In this document: positions 16,467-24,571 of the stretch, in pieces | How positions within the stretch are numbered: position 1 is the stretch's first letter | How the letters are laid out: every line of letters begins with the position of its first letter | Origin: an uncultured Oscillospiraceae bacterium | GTDB lineage: Bacteria; Bacillota; Clostridia; Oscillospirales; Acutalibacteraceae | Assembly (NCBI GenBank): GCA_900547105.1 | Contig: URFL01000004.1 | Location: forward strand, 1 to 64,000 | Direction of reading: 5' to 3' | Length of the DNA: 64,000 nucleotides | Position numbers and translations under genes: made by a program | Notes under the pieces: generated by a model | Database searches by the model: none | The model's input: the letters and a program-made list of their open reading frames with translations, nothing else | Told to the model about the DNA's origin: nothing

Positions 16467-17855
16467 CTATTCTGCGCCGAAAAGTTGGGCTTTCTCGATC
16501 TGCGCAGCATCGACTTCTGCGATCATGGCCTTTGCCTCTTCCTCGCTCATACCCTCGAATTTTACAAAGTACATCCACTTCGGGACCCAGCCCTGCATGA
16601 CGTAGGCGCGCCACGCAGCTTTGTCTTCCTCATAGTTGTAGGTCACGTCTCCAAAGTTGAAATTGACATCATATTCGCCCAGTGGCGCGAGATTGTAGAG
16701 CGTTACCAGCGCATCAGCACCGGCTAGCGCCTGCGTGATAGCATCCTTGAGCGCATCACGGTCGGTCTTGATCGTCTGGATGGTGTCGCGGTCGTCTGCC
16801 TCGACCTGCGTTGCAGTAATCATCCCGGTCTGGCCATCCAGCACAAACACACCTTCGGAAAAGCCGCATTTGACACCAGCCATAGACAGGTCGAAATTGA
16901 TGTCCTTGATCCGTGCATCGGTCAACAACGTCGGTGCGTGCTCATGGATCGCGTTGGTTTCTGTGTCGTTTAGGCCCATACCGAGCCCCTTCACGAAACG
17001 CGGCAGCTCGACGTTGCGGTTCTGTGCGTTTTGAATGAGTTGCTGTCCGACGAAGGTAATGTGCTTGCTATCCTCGATCTCTGTATTCTTGCGGCTGATG
17101 GCAATGTCGATGGCTTTCAGCTCTGCAATAGCGTTAGCAAATACAGAAAGCCCGAGCGGGGACGAGGGGTCAACGGTATTCGCACCGGGAACGCGATAGT
17201 AGCCGAACAGCGGCGCTTCAAGGTTGGTAATGGTAACTTCAGGGGCCAGATGCGCCCAAGCGTCAACCTTGTCAAGCGCCACCTCCTCACCGAGGGTGAC
17301 TTCACCCTTAGCGCTGAGCCGGTTTTCAAACGCCTTATTGCTTATTTTATATAGCCGACCACCATCAACGGAATTACCATCAAATCGGTGATATTCCAAA
17401 CGTGTATAATGGGCACTACCCTGCGACATGTGCGCGGCAAAAATCGCACCAGTGATTCTACCGTTGTTATCCTTTTCGGTGATGCCGAAATTGCCGGGTA
17501 AGATAAAGTCCCACGTTTCGCCGTTCCATTTAAGCATGATGCCACCCGTTCGTTCAGCCTCAGCCACGCGGTCAGGCAAACGTTGCAGTAGATCATCTGC
17601 CACCCCTTGCAAATAATCAGCGCGCGGCGAGCCGGAGATGGCGATACCGATGTCCAGTGTAACCAGCTTTGCGCGAGTATCACTGATAAGCTTTGCCATG
17701 TTGATAGTCCCGATTTCGTCCTCGGCGTTCAGCCAAGGCGGCTTGCCGGTAGAAATACGGTCCCAGTTTGTAAGGGCGTTGGACATTTCCGGCGAGGAAA
17801 TAAGTTCAACGCCAAAGACTTTCGCTATATCAGTCCCGCTATGAATAAAAAGCAT
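16467..17855 (-). CDS. Portal protein (SPP1 gp6-like)
   Basis: 462 residues from ATG at 17855, chosen because AAGGAGG lies 6 nt upstream; a GTG 36 nt further out has no site. Portal features include NWDRISTGKPPWLNAEDE, a GGIMLKWNGETWDFILPGNF segment, AELKAIDIAISRKNTEIEDSK and a long C-terminal helix. The protein forms the dodecameric ring at one vertex through which DNA is pumped. Gene order terminase large, portal, minor capsid is canonical. Confidence 0.9.
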   Translation of the reverse strand: MLFIHSGTDIAKVFGVELISSPEMSNALTNWDRISTGKPPWLNAEDEIGTINMAKLISDTRAKLVTLDIGIAISGSPRADYLQGVADDLLQRLPDRVAEAERTGGIMLKWNGETWDFILPGNFGITEKDNNGRITGAIFAAHMSQGSAHYTRLEYHRFDGNSVDGGRLYKISNKAFENRLSAKGEVTLGEEVALDKVDAWAHLAPEVTITNLEAPLFGYYRVPGANTVDPSSPLGLSVFANAIAELKAIDIAISRKNTEIEDSKHITFVGQQLIQNAQNRNVELPRFVKGLGMGLNDTETNAIHEHAPTLLTDARIKDINFDLSMAGVKCGFSEGVFVLDGQTGMITATQVEADDRDTIQTIKTDRDALKDAITQALAGADALVTLYNLAPLGEYDVNFNFGDVTYNYEEDKAAWRAYVMQGWVPKWMYFVKFEGMSEEEAKAMIAEVDAAQIEKAQLFGAE

Positions 17856-17903
17856 TTTAATCCTCCTTAGCAGGCGCGTAAAAAAATCCACTCCATCACC
17901 GCC

Positions 17904-19139
17904 TTAAACTACCCACTTCAGTTCATTCCGCAGAGCCGTCCGACAGAAATATCTGAGTTGATCCATGCTGTGGTCGTTCTCTTTGATAACCGCGTCTTCG
18001 GCCTTTTCCTCGTCCCACGAGTAAGTTTCAAACTCCTCGAAGGTGCTCTTGCAGCTCTTATGGAAATACAGACACCCGGCATTCAGAAACTTCGTAACGT
18101 CCTGAATGCCGTTCAAAACGTCGTTGTTGGCCTTTACGACCATGAATTTACCGTATTTTTGTATCGTCTCGATCATGGACGACGCGGACGGGTCAATGAT
18201 GATATACTGTATCGGATAGTCCCCGATCAAGTCGCACAGCATCTTGTAATACGCCTCGTTGTCCACGCGGTTGTTGCTACCGCCCTTGTAATACAGCTCT
18301 TTGACCATGACGGCTTTTTGCTCTGAGGGGCTGTAGTCGTACAGACCCGCGGCAAACGGATTGACGGTGCCGTAGTCCACAGCCACATAGTAGCGGTGCC
18401 GTGGATTGAGCGCCGGGACCTTTGGAACGATATGCGCCGAGCGGTCAAACATGGGGTAGACAAGGCCCTCGGCCTTTACCCACAGACCCAGAATATAGCG
18501 CCGGTAGAACACGCCGGTGTACATACCCTCATATCGGGCTTTGATTTCAGGTGCAAGGCTCAGATTGTCGTTCATCGTAAAATGGAGATACAGGATATTC
18601 CGCTCTCGCGCCTTCTTGATCCACTCCACATAGAACCAGTGGCCGGGGCTTTCGGGGTTGCAGTTGAACCAGAACTTAGAACCAGCCACGCTGCAACGAG
18701 CCATAGCTTGTTCGACAAAGGAACGGGGCATGAGGGCCACTTCGTCAAACAGCACGCCCGCAAGCGTGATGCCTTGCACCAATGTGTAACTTGATTCGTC
18801 CTTGCCGCCGAACATATAGTAGCTGTTGGTCACGCCGCCAGACGTGATAATCAGCTTGTTTTCACTGCGGCGTTCAGTAATCGAAAAGACACCCTCAAGC
18901 CACTGCGGCATGAGGGTTATAACGTTGCGGCGCAGCGATTCAATCGTTTTGCCGCAGATAGCAAAGCTCTGACCGTTGAAGCGGCTCATACTCCACAGGA
19001 TAAAACCGTCCGTCATGGAAACGGTCTTGCCGGAACGGATAGAACCGTCACAGATGATGCCGTCACAGTCCATGAACTGCGGCTTATTCCACCACGTCAG
19101 CGTCAGAAGCTGCCGCTTGCTGAAGTTCTGGTAAACCAT
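17904..19139 (-). CDS. terL: Terminase large subunit (PBSX/SPP1-type)
   Basis: 411 residues. The ATPase domain has Walker A GSIRSGKT (residues 32-39), Walker B VLFDEVAL with the catalytic Glu, and a coupling NPESPGHWFY segment. The C-terminal RNase H-fold nuclease shows the Asp motifs AVDYGTVNPFA, IIIDPSASSM and ENDHSMDQLRY. Length is standard. It drives DNA into the prohead and cuts the concatemer. The ATG at 19139 lies 56 nt inside the small subunit gene, so translation is probably coupled. Confidence 0.96.
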   Translation of the reverse strand: MVYQNFSKRQLLTLTWWNKPQFMDCDGIICDGSIRSGKTVSMTDGFILWSMSRFNGQSFAICGKTIESLRRNVITLMPQWLEGVFSITERRSENKLIITSGGVTNSYYMFGGKDESSYTLVQGITLAGVLFDEVALMPRSFVEQAMARCSVAGSKFWFNCNPESPGHWFYVEWIKKARERNILYLHFTMNDNLSLAPEIKARYEGMYTGVFYRRYILGLWVKAEGLVYPMFDRSAHIVPKVPALNPRHRYYVAVDYGTVNPFAAGLYDYSPSEQKAVMVKELYYKGGSNNRVDNEAYYKMLCDLIGDYPIQYIIIDPSASSMIETIQKYGKFMVVKANNDVLNGIQDVTKFLNAGCLYFHKSCKSTFEEFETYSWDEEKAEDAVIKENDHSMDQLRYFCRTALRNELKWVV

Positions 19140-19527
19140 CCGTGTTCACGTCCTCCTTTGTGGCATTCTGGATAGCTTCAAGCAGATTGTTGTCCTTTGC
19201 GCTGCCGCCCAAGCCGGTTTCGCCGGTGATGTCCATATAGAGCTGGATCGCATAGGTGTTGCCCGCCTGCGCCGACCGCATAAGTGCGTCGGCCACGAGC
19301 ATTTTTTGGGTCAGCACCTCAGATGGGATACCCAGCTTCTTCAGGCGGTTCTGTTTCCGTTTATCGGTAATCGGGAGACCGGAATACAGCTCAAGAAGGT
19401 CAGCCATCATTTGCCGCTCACGGCGTTTCTCCTGACTGGCTTTACCACCGGCAGAGCGGATAGCGTGAGCCTCTTCTTCGCTGCGTTCGGTCAGAGGAAT
19501 GAGGTTCTTGTCTTGTGGTCTGCTCAC
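19084..19527 (-). CDS. terS: Terminase small subunit
   Basis: 147 residues, GTG start at 19527 with GGAGGTG six bases upstream. The N-terminus is basic and helical (EEAHAIRSAGGKASQEKRRERQMMADLLELY), compatible with DNA binding. The centre LTQKMLVADALMRSAQAGNTYAIQLYMDITG is a common oligomerisation segment in this family. It recognises the packaging site and loads the large subunit. The long overlap with terL supports the pairing. Confidence 0.88.
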   Translation of the reverse strand: MSRPQDKNLIPLTERSEEEAHAIRSAGGKASQEKRRERQMMADLLELYSGLPITDKRKQNRLKKLGIPSEVLTQKMLVADALMRSAQAGNTYAIQLYMDITGETGLGGSAKDNNLLEAIQNATKEDVNTDGLPELQQAAASDADVVE

Positions 19528-19561
19528 GCTTCACACCTCCTATCTGTGGTTTTCCCCTCCG

Positions 19562-20335
19562 TCACTTCGCTTTTGTAAAGCTGTATTTGTAACCGTACTT
19601 TTTCTGATTGGCTTTCAGCCAGCGATCGGTGGCGTCATCATAGTCCTTACCGCGCATTTGCGCAGACTTAACGGCCTTAATGAAGCCAGCGGAATTGAAT
19701 TTGTGGGTCTTAACGAAGGTATAATCACCTTCTTTACCGCTCGCGACGATACCCTTTGCGCCGGTCATTGACGTGCTTATAAGGTCGCTATCAGAGAAGT
19801 TACCACCTCTGGCCCCGGGGTGGTTGTGGTAGACCATTTCGCCCTTCCCACCCGTAATAGCAACGCTGGTAGCAGTCCCGTGCACATATTGAGTAACATA
19901 CCCGTATTCATCGACGGTGATGCCACTTTCATAATTATCGTTCACGTGGGCCCCACGGAACGCCCGTAGCGCATCTTCAGGCGTCCGATTTACGCCCATA
20001 CGTGTATTCATTCGCGCGGGAAGATCGGACTTTCCGCCGTCGCCTCCCGCCCCGCCGCGCGCGGCATGACCAAACTTGAACGTAGACATTCCGGAGCTGC
20101 TGCCCCGCCCGCCATCAAGCTGAAAAGTAATCTCCGTCCATGCGCTGATCCGCTGCTCAAGGGTTTTTCCGTCAAGCTCAAACTTCAAAGCTTCGTCAAG
20201 ATCATCAAAAGATGCAATAACACGTCCGGTTGTCAAGCTGTACAGCTCAAGCGGATCGCGGAATAAAACAACGCTTTCGGTCGTGTAAACGCCGTTCAAG
20301 CGCTCGAATTCGTGCTTAAACCTGTCAAGCCGCAT
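19562..20335 (-). CDS. Putative phage JAMM/JAB-like metallopeptidase
   Basis: 257 residues. The C-terminal half holds a HNHPGARGGNFSDSD motif: H170, H172, S181 and D184. This resembles the HxHP...SxxD zinc site of JAB/JAMM proteases, with one extra residue in the loop and a possible catalytic Glu at 136 or 143. The N-terminal domain (1-72) is unlike known JAB proteins and is joined by a GGRGSSSG linker that also opens the nearby HExxH protein. It may process a head or internal protein or deubiquitin-like host tags; neither is shown. It lies between a terminator and terS, so it is a late gene. Confidence 0.7.
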   Translation of the reverse strand: MRLDRFKHEFERLNGVYTTESVVLFRDPLELYSLTTGRVIASFDDLDEALKFELDGKTLEQRISAWTEITFQLDGGRGSSSGMSTFKFGHAARGGAGGDGGKSDLPARMNTRMGVNRTPEDALRAFRGAHVNDNYESGITVDEYGYVTQYVHGTATSVAITGGKGEMVYHNHPGARGGNFSDSDLISTSMTGAKGIVASGKEGDYTFVKTHKFNSAGFIKAVKSAQMRGKDYDDATDRWLKANQKKYGYKYSFTKAK

Positions 20336-20357
20336 ATTGTCTCACCTCTTTTGGGGT

Positions 20358-20391
20358 ATAAAAATACCGTTAGCGGAAAACCGCTAACGGT
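20358..20391 (-). terminator. Intrinsic terminator upstream of the JAMM/terminase genes
   Basis: An 11-bp perfect stem (20366-20376 with 20381-20391) and a 4-nt loop are followed on the minus strand by ATTTTTAT. This is a classical rho-independent terminator. It should stop or attenuate transcripts entering the packaging genes, so those genes need either anti-termination or their own promoter. Confidence 0.85.
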
Positions 20392-20402
20392 TGAAATCGT
20401 GC

Positions 20403-20537
20403 TCAGTTTACGCGAATAACGGGTTTCGGTCCTTTGCCCTTGCCGCCCTCCGCTTTGGTGGGCTTTGCGTCATAAGGCGCGCCGGGGCGCTTGCCGCCTT
20501 TGCCCTTCGCGGATTGCACGGGGGTCTTTTTTGCCAT
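20403..20537 (-). CDS. Small basic Gly/Lys-rich protein
   Basis: 44 residues from ATG at 20537, with GGAGG six bases upstream. The composition is Lys/Gly/Pro-rich (VQSAKGKGGKRPGAPYDAK, KAEGGKGKGPKPVIRVN), with no predicted fold. It could bind nucleic acid or be a disordered capsid-internal protein. The strong ribosome site and tight spacing with neighbours make it likely real. Confidence 0.7.
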   Translation of the reverse strand: MAKKTPVQSAKGKGGKRPGAPYDAKPTKAEGGKGKGPKPVIRVN

Positions 20538-20547
20538 TGTAGGCCTC

Positions 20548-20718
20548 CTATCTGACGACGGGTTCGTCGTCGGTCTGGTTCATGTACGCCTTAAAAAACG
20601 CCTTCACGTCGTCAGGGGCATCGTTCCTGATGCCGGTGATCTCGTCCGTATCTTCGTCGCGGATCACGTAACCCATCATAACCAGTTCAGGGTCGTTTTC
20701 GTTTCTGATCTCACTCAT
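20548..20718 (-). CDS. Small acidic protein, unknown
   Basis: 56 residues from ATG at 20718, starting 1 nt after the upstream stop, so probably translationally coupled. Acidic (pI low) with MMGYVIRDEDTDEITGI and a C-terminal helix DDVKAFFKAYMNQ. No family recognised. Confidence 0.65.
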   Translation of the reverse strand: MSEIRNENDPELVMMGYVIRDEDTDEITGIRNDAPDDVKAFFKAYMNQTDDEPVVR

Positions 20719-20719
20719 G

Positions 20720-21427
20720 TTATCCTAACTCCCTTTTGAGAATTTTCCAAACTGCTTGGGACAACGGTTTTGCGCGGCTGCCGTTGGCACGATAATCCGC
20801 GACGGCTTCAGCCATAGCCTCCGACCGGTTTTTAGACGCATACTGGGAAATCTGCTCCACAAGCTGGTCATTCGTCAACCCTTTTCCGGCTGCGGTTTTC
20901 TTCGCAGCCTTTGCAGCCTCACTTATGACCTTCGTAGCAAAACGGTGTTTATTCCACGCTGTAATACGGTCTATGTTTCCGTAATAATCGGCCTGTGTGA
21001 TGTTTTTGAACACCAAAGCACCTTCCAGCAGGTGGCCTATTTCGTGCGAGACGATATGTACGCTGCTTGTGCCATCAGGGTGCCACTTGACACGCACATC
21101 GTTTTCGTAGCTCTGATCTAGCTTTGCTTGGTCGCCCATCATTTGGGGATTTAGCTGCAGCTTACCGGACAGAGAAGCAGAAGCATAGGCGTTGGAGCGG
21201 CTTTCGCTGCCGTTCAACTCGTGAATACCGATCGCCGCCTGCGGGAACTCCTTTAACAGGCTTTCGAGTTCACCCGCCGCCGATCGTAAAACGCCAAAAT
21301 CGACTTTATCTGCAGACGAATGTACCGTTACGCTGTAATGATCCTGCATATATTGCCGCAGCTCTCCAACGTCCCTCGTGTCAAGCGCGCCGCTGCCGCG
21401 CTCAGACCCGCTACCGCGTCCACCCAT
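20720..21427 (-). CDS. Putative phage zinc metallopeptidase (HExxH)
   Basis: 235 residues. A zincin motif HIVSHEIGHLLEG gives H128, E129 and H132, and a downstream SEAMAEAVADY helix (E203 or E207) could supply the third ligand. The N-terminus is MGGRGSGSERGSG, close to the GGRGSSSG linker in the JAMM-like protein nearby. It lacks a signal peptide. Such zincins accompany phage head morphogenesis genes in several Gram-positive phages; the substrate is unknown. No clear Shine-Dalgarno is seen; the start lies 3 nt after the DUF4417 stop, so coupling is likely. Confidence 0.75.
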   Translation of the reverse strand: MGGRGSGSERGSGALDTRDVGELRQYMQDHYSVTVHSSADKVDFGVLRSAAGELESLLKEFPQAAIGIHELNGSESRSNAYASASLSGKLQLNPQMMGDQAKLDQSYENDVRVKWHPDGTSSVHIVSHEIGHLLEGALVFKNITQADYYGNIDRITAWNKHRFATKVISEAAKAAKKTAAGKGLTNDQLVEQISQYASKNRSEAMAEAVADYRANGSRAKPLSQAVWKILKRELG

Positions 21428-21430
21428 ATA

Positions 21431-22078
21431 TTATACCACACTTTCTTTCGATTTTGTAGTCCTCACTTTAATTTGATCCTGAAAAGCCGCCACACGGGTG
21501 ATGGGCCCGGAAATACCCTCGGGCACAAGACCATAAAAATAAACCATCGATGGATTCAGGCGGCAAACCATTTCGTCGTAGCCGAGTCGAAAAAGCTCTG
21601 CAGCGCGCTTGTTGAGCTGCGTCCCCACACTGGAAACGGCCACAGCGCCACCACTAGGCTCCCCATCAAAGCACCACTCGAAGCTACTCTCGTCGCTCCA
21701 AGAAATGGTCGGAATAACCGTGATCCCGTTGTCCTGCCAGTATGCGCCGAGCCAATGCTTGCGGTAGTGATTCCAGATTTGAACGGCTTTCGGGAAATCC
21801 GTATAGGTCGAAAAATCTGGCGTGCATACGATCTTAAAGCGCCGCAGCATATCAAGATATGCGTCGGGGTTCGTCCACAGGCGGTTGAATTGATAGTCGT
21901 CCACGAAAAAGTGAACGGCTTTGTTTGCTGGGTCCTTGCAGCTTTTCGCGTAGTTAAAGCCGATCCAATTTTGAGGCGTGACTGGGGTCTCTGTCAAAAT
22001 GCGCGGTATGTCAAATGCACCTGCGCCGACAAACTTCGCCCTATTCAGATTTTCATAATTTCTCTGATCGCGATACAT
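21431..22078 (-). CDS. DUF4417 family protein
   Basis: 215 residues from ATG at 22078 (GGAGGCCGCGTC in front); a longer frame would start inside the hairpin. The core matches DUF4417: IGFNYAKSCKDPANKAVHFFVDDYQFNRLW, then IVCTPDFSTYTDFPKAVQIWNHYRK, YWQDNGITVIPTISWSD and WCFDGEPSGGAVAVSSVG. The family occurs in phages and mobile elements and has no established function. It opens the late block behind an unusual structured leader. Confidence 0.85.
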   Translation of the reverse strand: MYRDQRNYENLNRAKFVGAGAFDIPRILTETPVTPQNWIGFNYAKSCKDPANKAVHFFVDDYQFNRLWTNPDAYLDMLRRFKIVCTPDFSTYTDFPKAVQIWNHYRKHWLGAYWQDNGITVIPTISWSDESSFEWCFDGEPSGGAVAVSSVGTQLNKRAAELFRLGYDEMVCRLNPSMVYFYGLVPEGISGPITRVAAFQDQIKVRTTKSKESVV

Positions 22079-22095
22079 GACGCGGCCTCCTGTTT

Positions 22096-22174
22096 TCAAA
22101 AATAGAATCCAAGACACAGGCGGTAAGGCCGGAGGCAGAACCGAATACCACCTCTCGTGTGTCTTGAATTCTAT
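22096..22174 (-). promoter_or_regulatory. Long structured RNA hairpin in the leader of the late block
   Basis: On the minus-strand transcript, bases 22174-22158 pair with 22118-22102 over 17 bp with only one G-U pair. On the plus strand that position would be a C-A mismatch, which argues for selection on the minus-strand RNA. Inside, after a 5-nt one-sided bulge, GGUGGUA pairs with UACCGCC, closing a 20-nt loop. A U5 run follows the 3' arm and the DUF4417 start site comes 15-20 nt later. It may be a terminator, an anti-termination target or a regulatory RNA switch between early and late genes. Confidence 0.75.
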
Positions 22175-22216
22175 ATTACAGTTTACCTCGAAACGGGCGA
22201 ACAAAACGAACAAATT

Positions 22217-22627
22217 CTATTCGCCTATTTCCCCACCCTCTAAGTAGCGTTTGACCCGCATCCGCACGCCGTCGCCTGTGTTATTTCCACCGATTGTATA
22301 GGCCACCTGCCACCAGCTCAGGCCGTCCACAAAGCGATACGTAAATATTTGCCGGGTTAGACTGTCTGGTATGCTGGATATGTACCGTTCGAGACGATTG
22401 CGCTCGTAAATACACTGCTGTTGTTTTGCCGCGATAATCGCCTTTAGGTCAACGATCTCAGCCACGCACCGTGCCAAGTCGTCTCCGTAGCCCGGGGCAT
22501 GCGGCATACTGTCTAGCTTTTGGACCTTTGGTGATGACACTACCACCTCAAGCTCTTCCAGTCGACGCTTGTCCATTTCGATCTCACGGTTAAGCCAGTA
22601 CAGTTGCGATAGTTCTTTGATAGTCAT
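22217..22627 (-). CDS. Late-gene regulator, ArpU / sigma region 4-like (DUF1492-type)
   Basis: 136 residues. The C-terminal third, IPDSLTRQIFTYRFVDGLSWWQVAYTIGG plus a following basic helix GVRMRVKRYL, is a sigma-70 region 4-like helix-turn-helix. The N-terminal half is a coiled coil. Proteins like this (ArpU, DUF1492) are encoded at the end of the early region of Gram-positive phages and switch on late transcription. It overlaps the helicase gene as ATGA and lies right before the structured late leader, so it is the best candidate late activator. Confidence 0.82.
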   Translation of the reverse strand: MTIKELSQLYWLNREIEMDKRRLEELEVVVSSPKVQKLDSMPHAPGYGDDLARCVAEIVDLKAIIAAKQQQCIYERNRLERYISSIPDSLTRQIFTYRFVDGLSWWQVAYTIGGNNTGDGVRMRVKRYLEGGEIGE

Positions 22628-24009
22628 GCCGCCGCCTCCTTTTTTGCTTTCTGGATTCTAACTTTCAGGGCTTCTAGCAAACTGTCCTGTACATTAGCTT
22701 TGCCGCCCAGAGATTTAATGACGTCTTCGTCCGTACCACCCTGCACCACCAAGTGATGGATCATGACGGGGTACGGCTGCCCCTGCCGGTGCAGGCGCTT
22801 GTTGGTCTGCTGATACAGCTCCAAACTGTCGTTCAAACCAAACCAGATGATGTGATGGCCGCCCTCTTGCAGGTTAAGGCCGTAGCCACAGGACGCGGGC
22901 TGCATCAACAGCAAGTCGATGTTACCGGCGTTCCAGTCGTCTTCTTCCGCTTTACCCTCGTACACTCTCACCCGCAAACGTGTAGCTTCCAGCGCCTGCA
23001 ACAGCCGGTCGCGGTCGTGCTTAAAGTTATAGCAGATAATCGCGTGCTGCCCGTTCAGCTGCTCCACGGTCTCAAGCAGCGCCTCGATCTTGCAGTCATG
23101 TACGGTGATGACGTCCCCGTCCTCGTCGTACACAGCACCATTGCAGAGCTGTAGGAGTTTGCCACGCAGAGTAGCGGCAGATCCAGCCGTGATGACGGTC
23201 TCGTCCACCTGCAGCAGCGTATCGCGCTCCAAACGGTCGTAAGCCTTCTGCGCAGCAGCGTCCAGCTTAACGGGGATATCCTCATAGATCAATTTGGGCA
23301 GGTCGAGGTAGTCCTCCGATTTCATGCTGATGCAGATGTCAGAGATACGGCGGTAGATTTCGTCCGCCGCGCCCAGCTTCGGTGCATAGGAGAAGATCGT
23401 CGTGCGGCTGCGCTTGTCCGGCACAAAGTACGCGTCGCGGTAAGACGTGACGGTACGACCCAGCCGCTGCCCACAGTCCAGCAGATACACCTGCGCCCAC
23501 AGGTCCATAAGGCTGCGGGGATTCGGCGTGCCGGTTAGCTCCACAATGCGGTTGATTCGAGAGCGCACCAGCTTCAGCGCCTTGAAGCGCTTCGCCTGAT
23601 GGTTTTTGAAGCTGCTGCTCTCGTCAATGACCACCATATCAAACGGCCAGCTGTGCCCGTAATAGTCTACCAGCCATCGCACGTTCTCGCGATTGATAAG
23701 ATAAACATCCGCCGTTTGGGCTAGTGCCGCAGCGCGCTGCCCCACGGTGCCAAGGACGTGTACCAGCCGGAGACACGAAAGGTGGGACCACTTTGCAGCT
23801 TCTTTGTCCCACGTGGATTCCGCCACCTTCTTCGGCGCAATGACAAGCACCTTCCGCACCGCCCAATATTCATACTTGAGTTGCTTGATTGCAGTCAGCG
23901 TGATAGCCGTTTTGCCGAGGCCCATATCCAAGAAAAGCCCCAATGCCGGATCACGAATGATCCGGTCAATGCAATACTGCTGATAGTTATGCGGGCAAAA
24001 ATCCTTCAT
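22624..24009 (-). CDS. SNF2-family DNA helicase/ATPase
   Basis: 461 residues, the usual size for phage SNF2 proteins. Motif I is DMGLGKT (28-34), motif II VVIDESSSFKN, motif III ELTGTPNP, and the second RecA lobe has ICYNFKHD, LLLMQPASCGYGLNLQEG and QTNKRLHRQGQ (motif VI). Such helicases go with VRR-NUC and primase genes in this type of replication module, probably as replication or recombination translocases. It overlaps VRR-NUC by 23 nt. Confidence 0.94.
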   Translation of the reverse strand: MKDFCPHNYQQYCIDRIIRDPALGLFLDMGLGKTAITLTAIKQLKYEYWAVRKVLVIAPKKVAESTWDKEAAKWSHLSCLRLVHVLGTVGQRAAALAQTADVYLINRENVRWLVDYYGHSWPFDMVVIDESSSFKNHQAKRFKALKLVRSRINRIVELTGTPNPRSLMDLWAQVYLLDCGQRLGRTVTSYRDAYFVPDKRSRTTIFSYAPKLGAADEIYRRISDICISMKSEDYLDLPKLIYEDIPVKLDAAAQKAYDRLERDTLLQVDETVITAGSAATLRGKLLQLCNGAVYDEDGDVITVHDCKIEALLETVEQLNGQHAIICYNFKHDRDRLLQALEATRLRVRVYEGKAEEDDWNAGNIDLLLMQPASCGYGLNLQEGGHHIIWFGLNDSLELYQQTNKRLHRQGQPYPVMIHHLVVQGGTDEDVIKSLGGKANVQDSLLEALKVRIQKAKKEAAA

Positions 24010-24304
24010 CCCTCAGTACCTCCCTGCATCGTGCAATCACGGCTTCGATCTTCTCCACACTGTCGACCGCCGGGAAAACTTCAAAGCCTAGTGCCCGCAG
24101 CAGCCCTTGAACATAAAGCTGCCGTTTGCGTTCCGTCTTCCCGGGTTTCTTCAGTTCGACAAAAATCGCCCTCGCACCGGGAAGCAGGATGATCCTGTCG
24201 GGGACACCGGAAAACCCGGGGCTCTCAAACTTCAAACATCGGATGCCGTGGCCCAGTTTCTGGACACCGGTTCTCAGCTTATTTTCGTAATAGGATTCGA
24301 GCAT
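23987..24304 (-). CDS. VRR-NUC domain nuclease
   Basis: 105 residues, a stand-alone VRR-NUC domain. The catalytic signature is FSGVPDRIILLPG followed by IFVELKKPG (Glu-x-Lys), then QLYVQGLLRALGFEVFPAVDS. This fold cuts branched DNA in the FAN1/Holliday-resolvase-like manner. The ATG at 24304 has GGAGGAATTAA in front, and the heptamer repeats begin 17 nt upstream of it. Confidence 0.93.
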   Translation of the reverse strand: MLESYYENKLRTGVQKLGHGIRCLKFESPGFSGVPDRIILLPGARAIFVELKKPGKTERKRQLYVQGLLRALGFEVFPAVDSVEKIEAVIARCREVLRDEGFLPA

Positions 24305-24320
24305 TTAATTCCTCCTTGTC

Positions 24321-24564
24321 GGTAACAAATGTAACATTTTGGAACCTATTTCCTATAATTCCCGTGCATATAGGCGCTATGGCGTATAACGCCCATACGC
24401 CCTTTATTTCAAGTAATCAATAGAAAAAGTATGTTACAATGTTACAAAGTCTAAAAAGCCCTTGAAATACGGGCTTTTTCGCTGTAACATCTGCTGTAAC
24501 ACTTTTGTTACAGTGTTACAGGCGCAGAGCCGTGTAACATTCAATGTTACAGCATAATGTTACA
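24321..24564. other. Cluster of 11 TGTAACA/TGTTACA heptamers: candidate replication origin
   Basis: The motif occurs at 24321 (GGTAACA), 24330, 24432, 24440, 24483, 24495, 24506, 24514, 24533, 24545 and 24558, in both orientations. Two clean dyads are TGTAACA-4 nt-TGTTACA (24495-24512) and TGTAACA-5 nt-TGTTACA (24533-24551). An AT-rich stretch, a GGCGT-ATA-ACGCC inverted repeat (24381-24393) and a terminator lie inside. The gap of 267 bp between primase/helicase and VRR-NUC genes is the only long non-coding stretch of the early operon. An iteron-type origin is the leading explanation; a regulator binding array is the alternative. Confidence 0.7.
24453..24479. terminator. Bidirectional intrinsic terminator inside the heptamer cluster
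   Basis: AAAAAGCCC (24453-24461) pairs with GGGCTTTTT (24471-24479) around a 9-nt loop. The A and U runs on both sides let it work in either direction. It would uncouple the VRR-NUC/SNF2/late-regulator genes from the primase message. Confidence 0.85.
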
Positions 24565-24571
24565 GCTTTTT

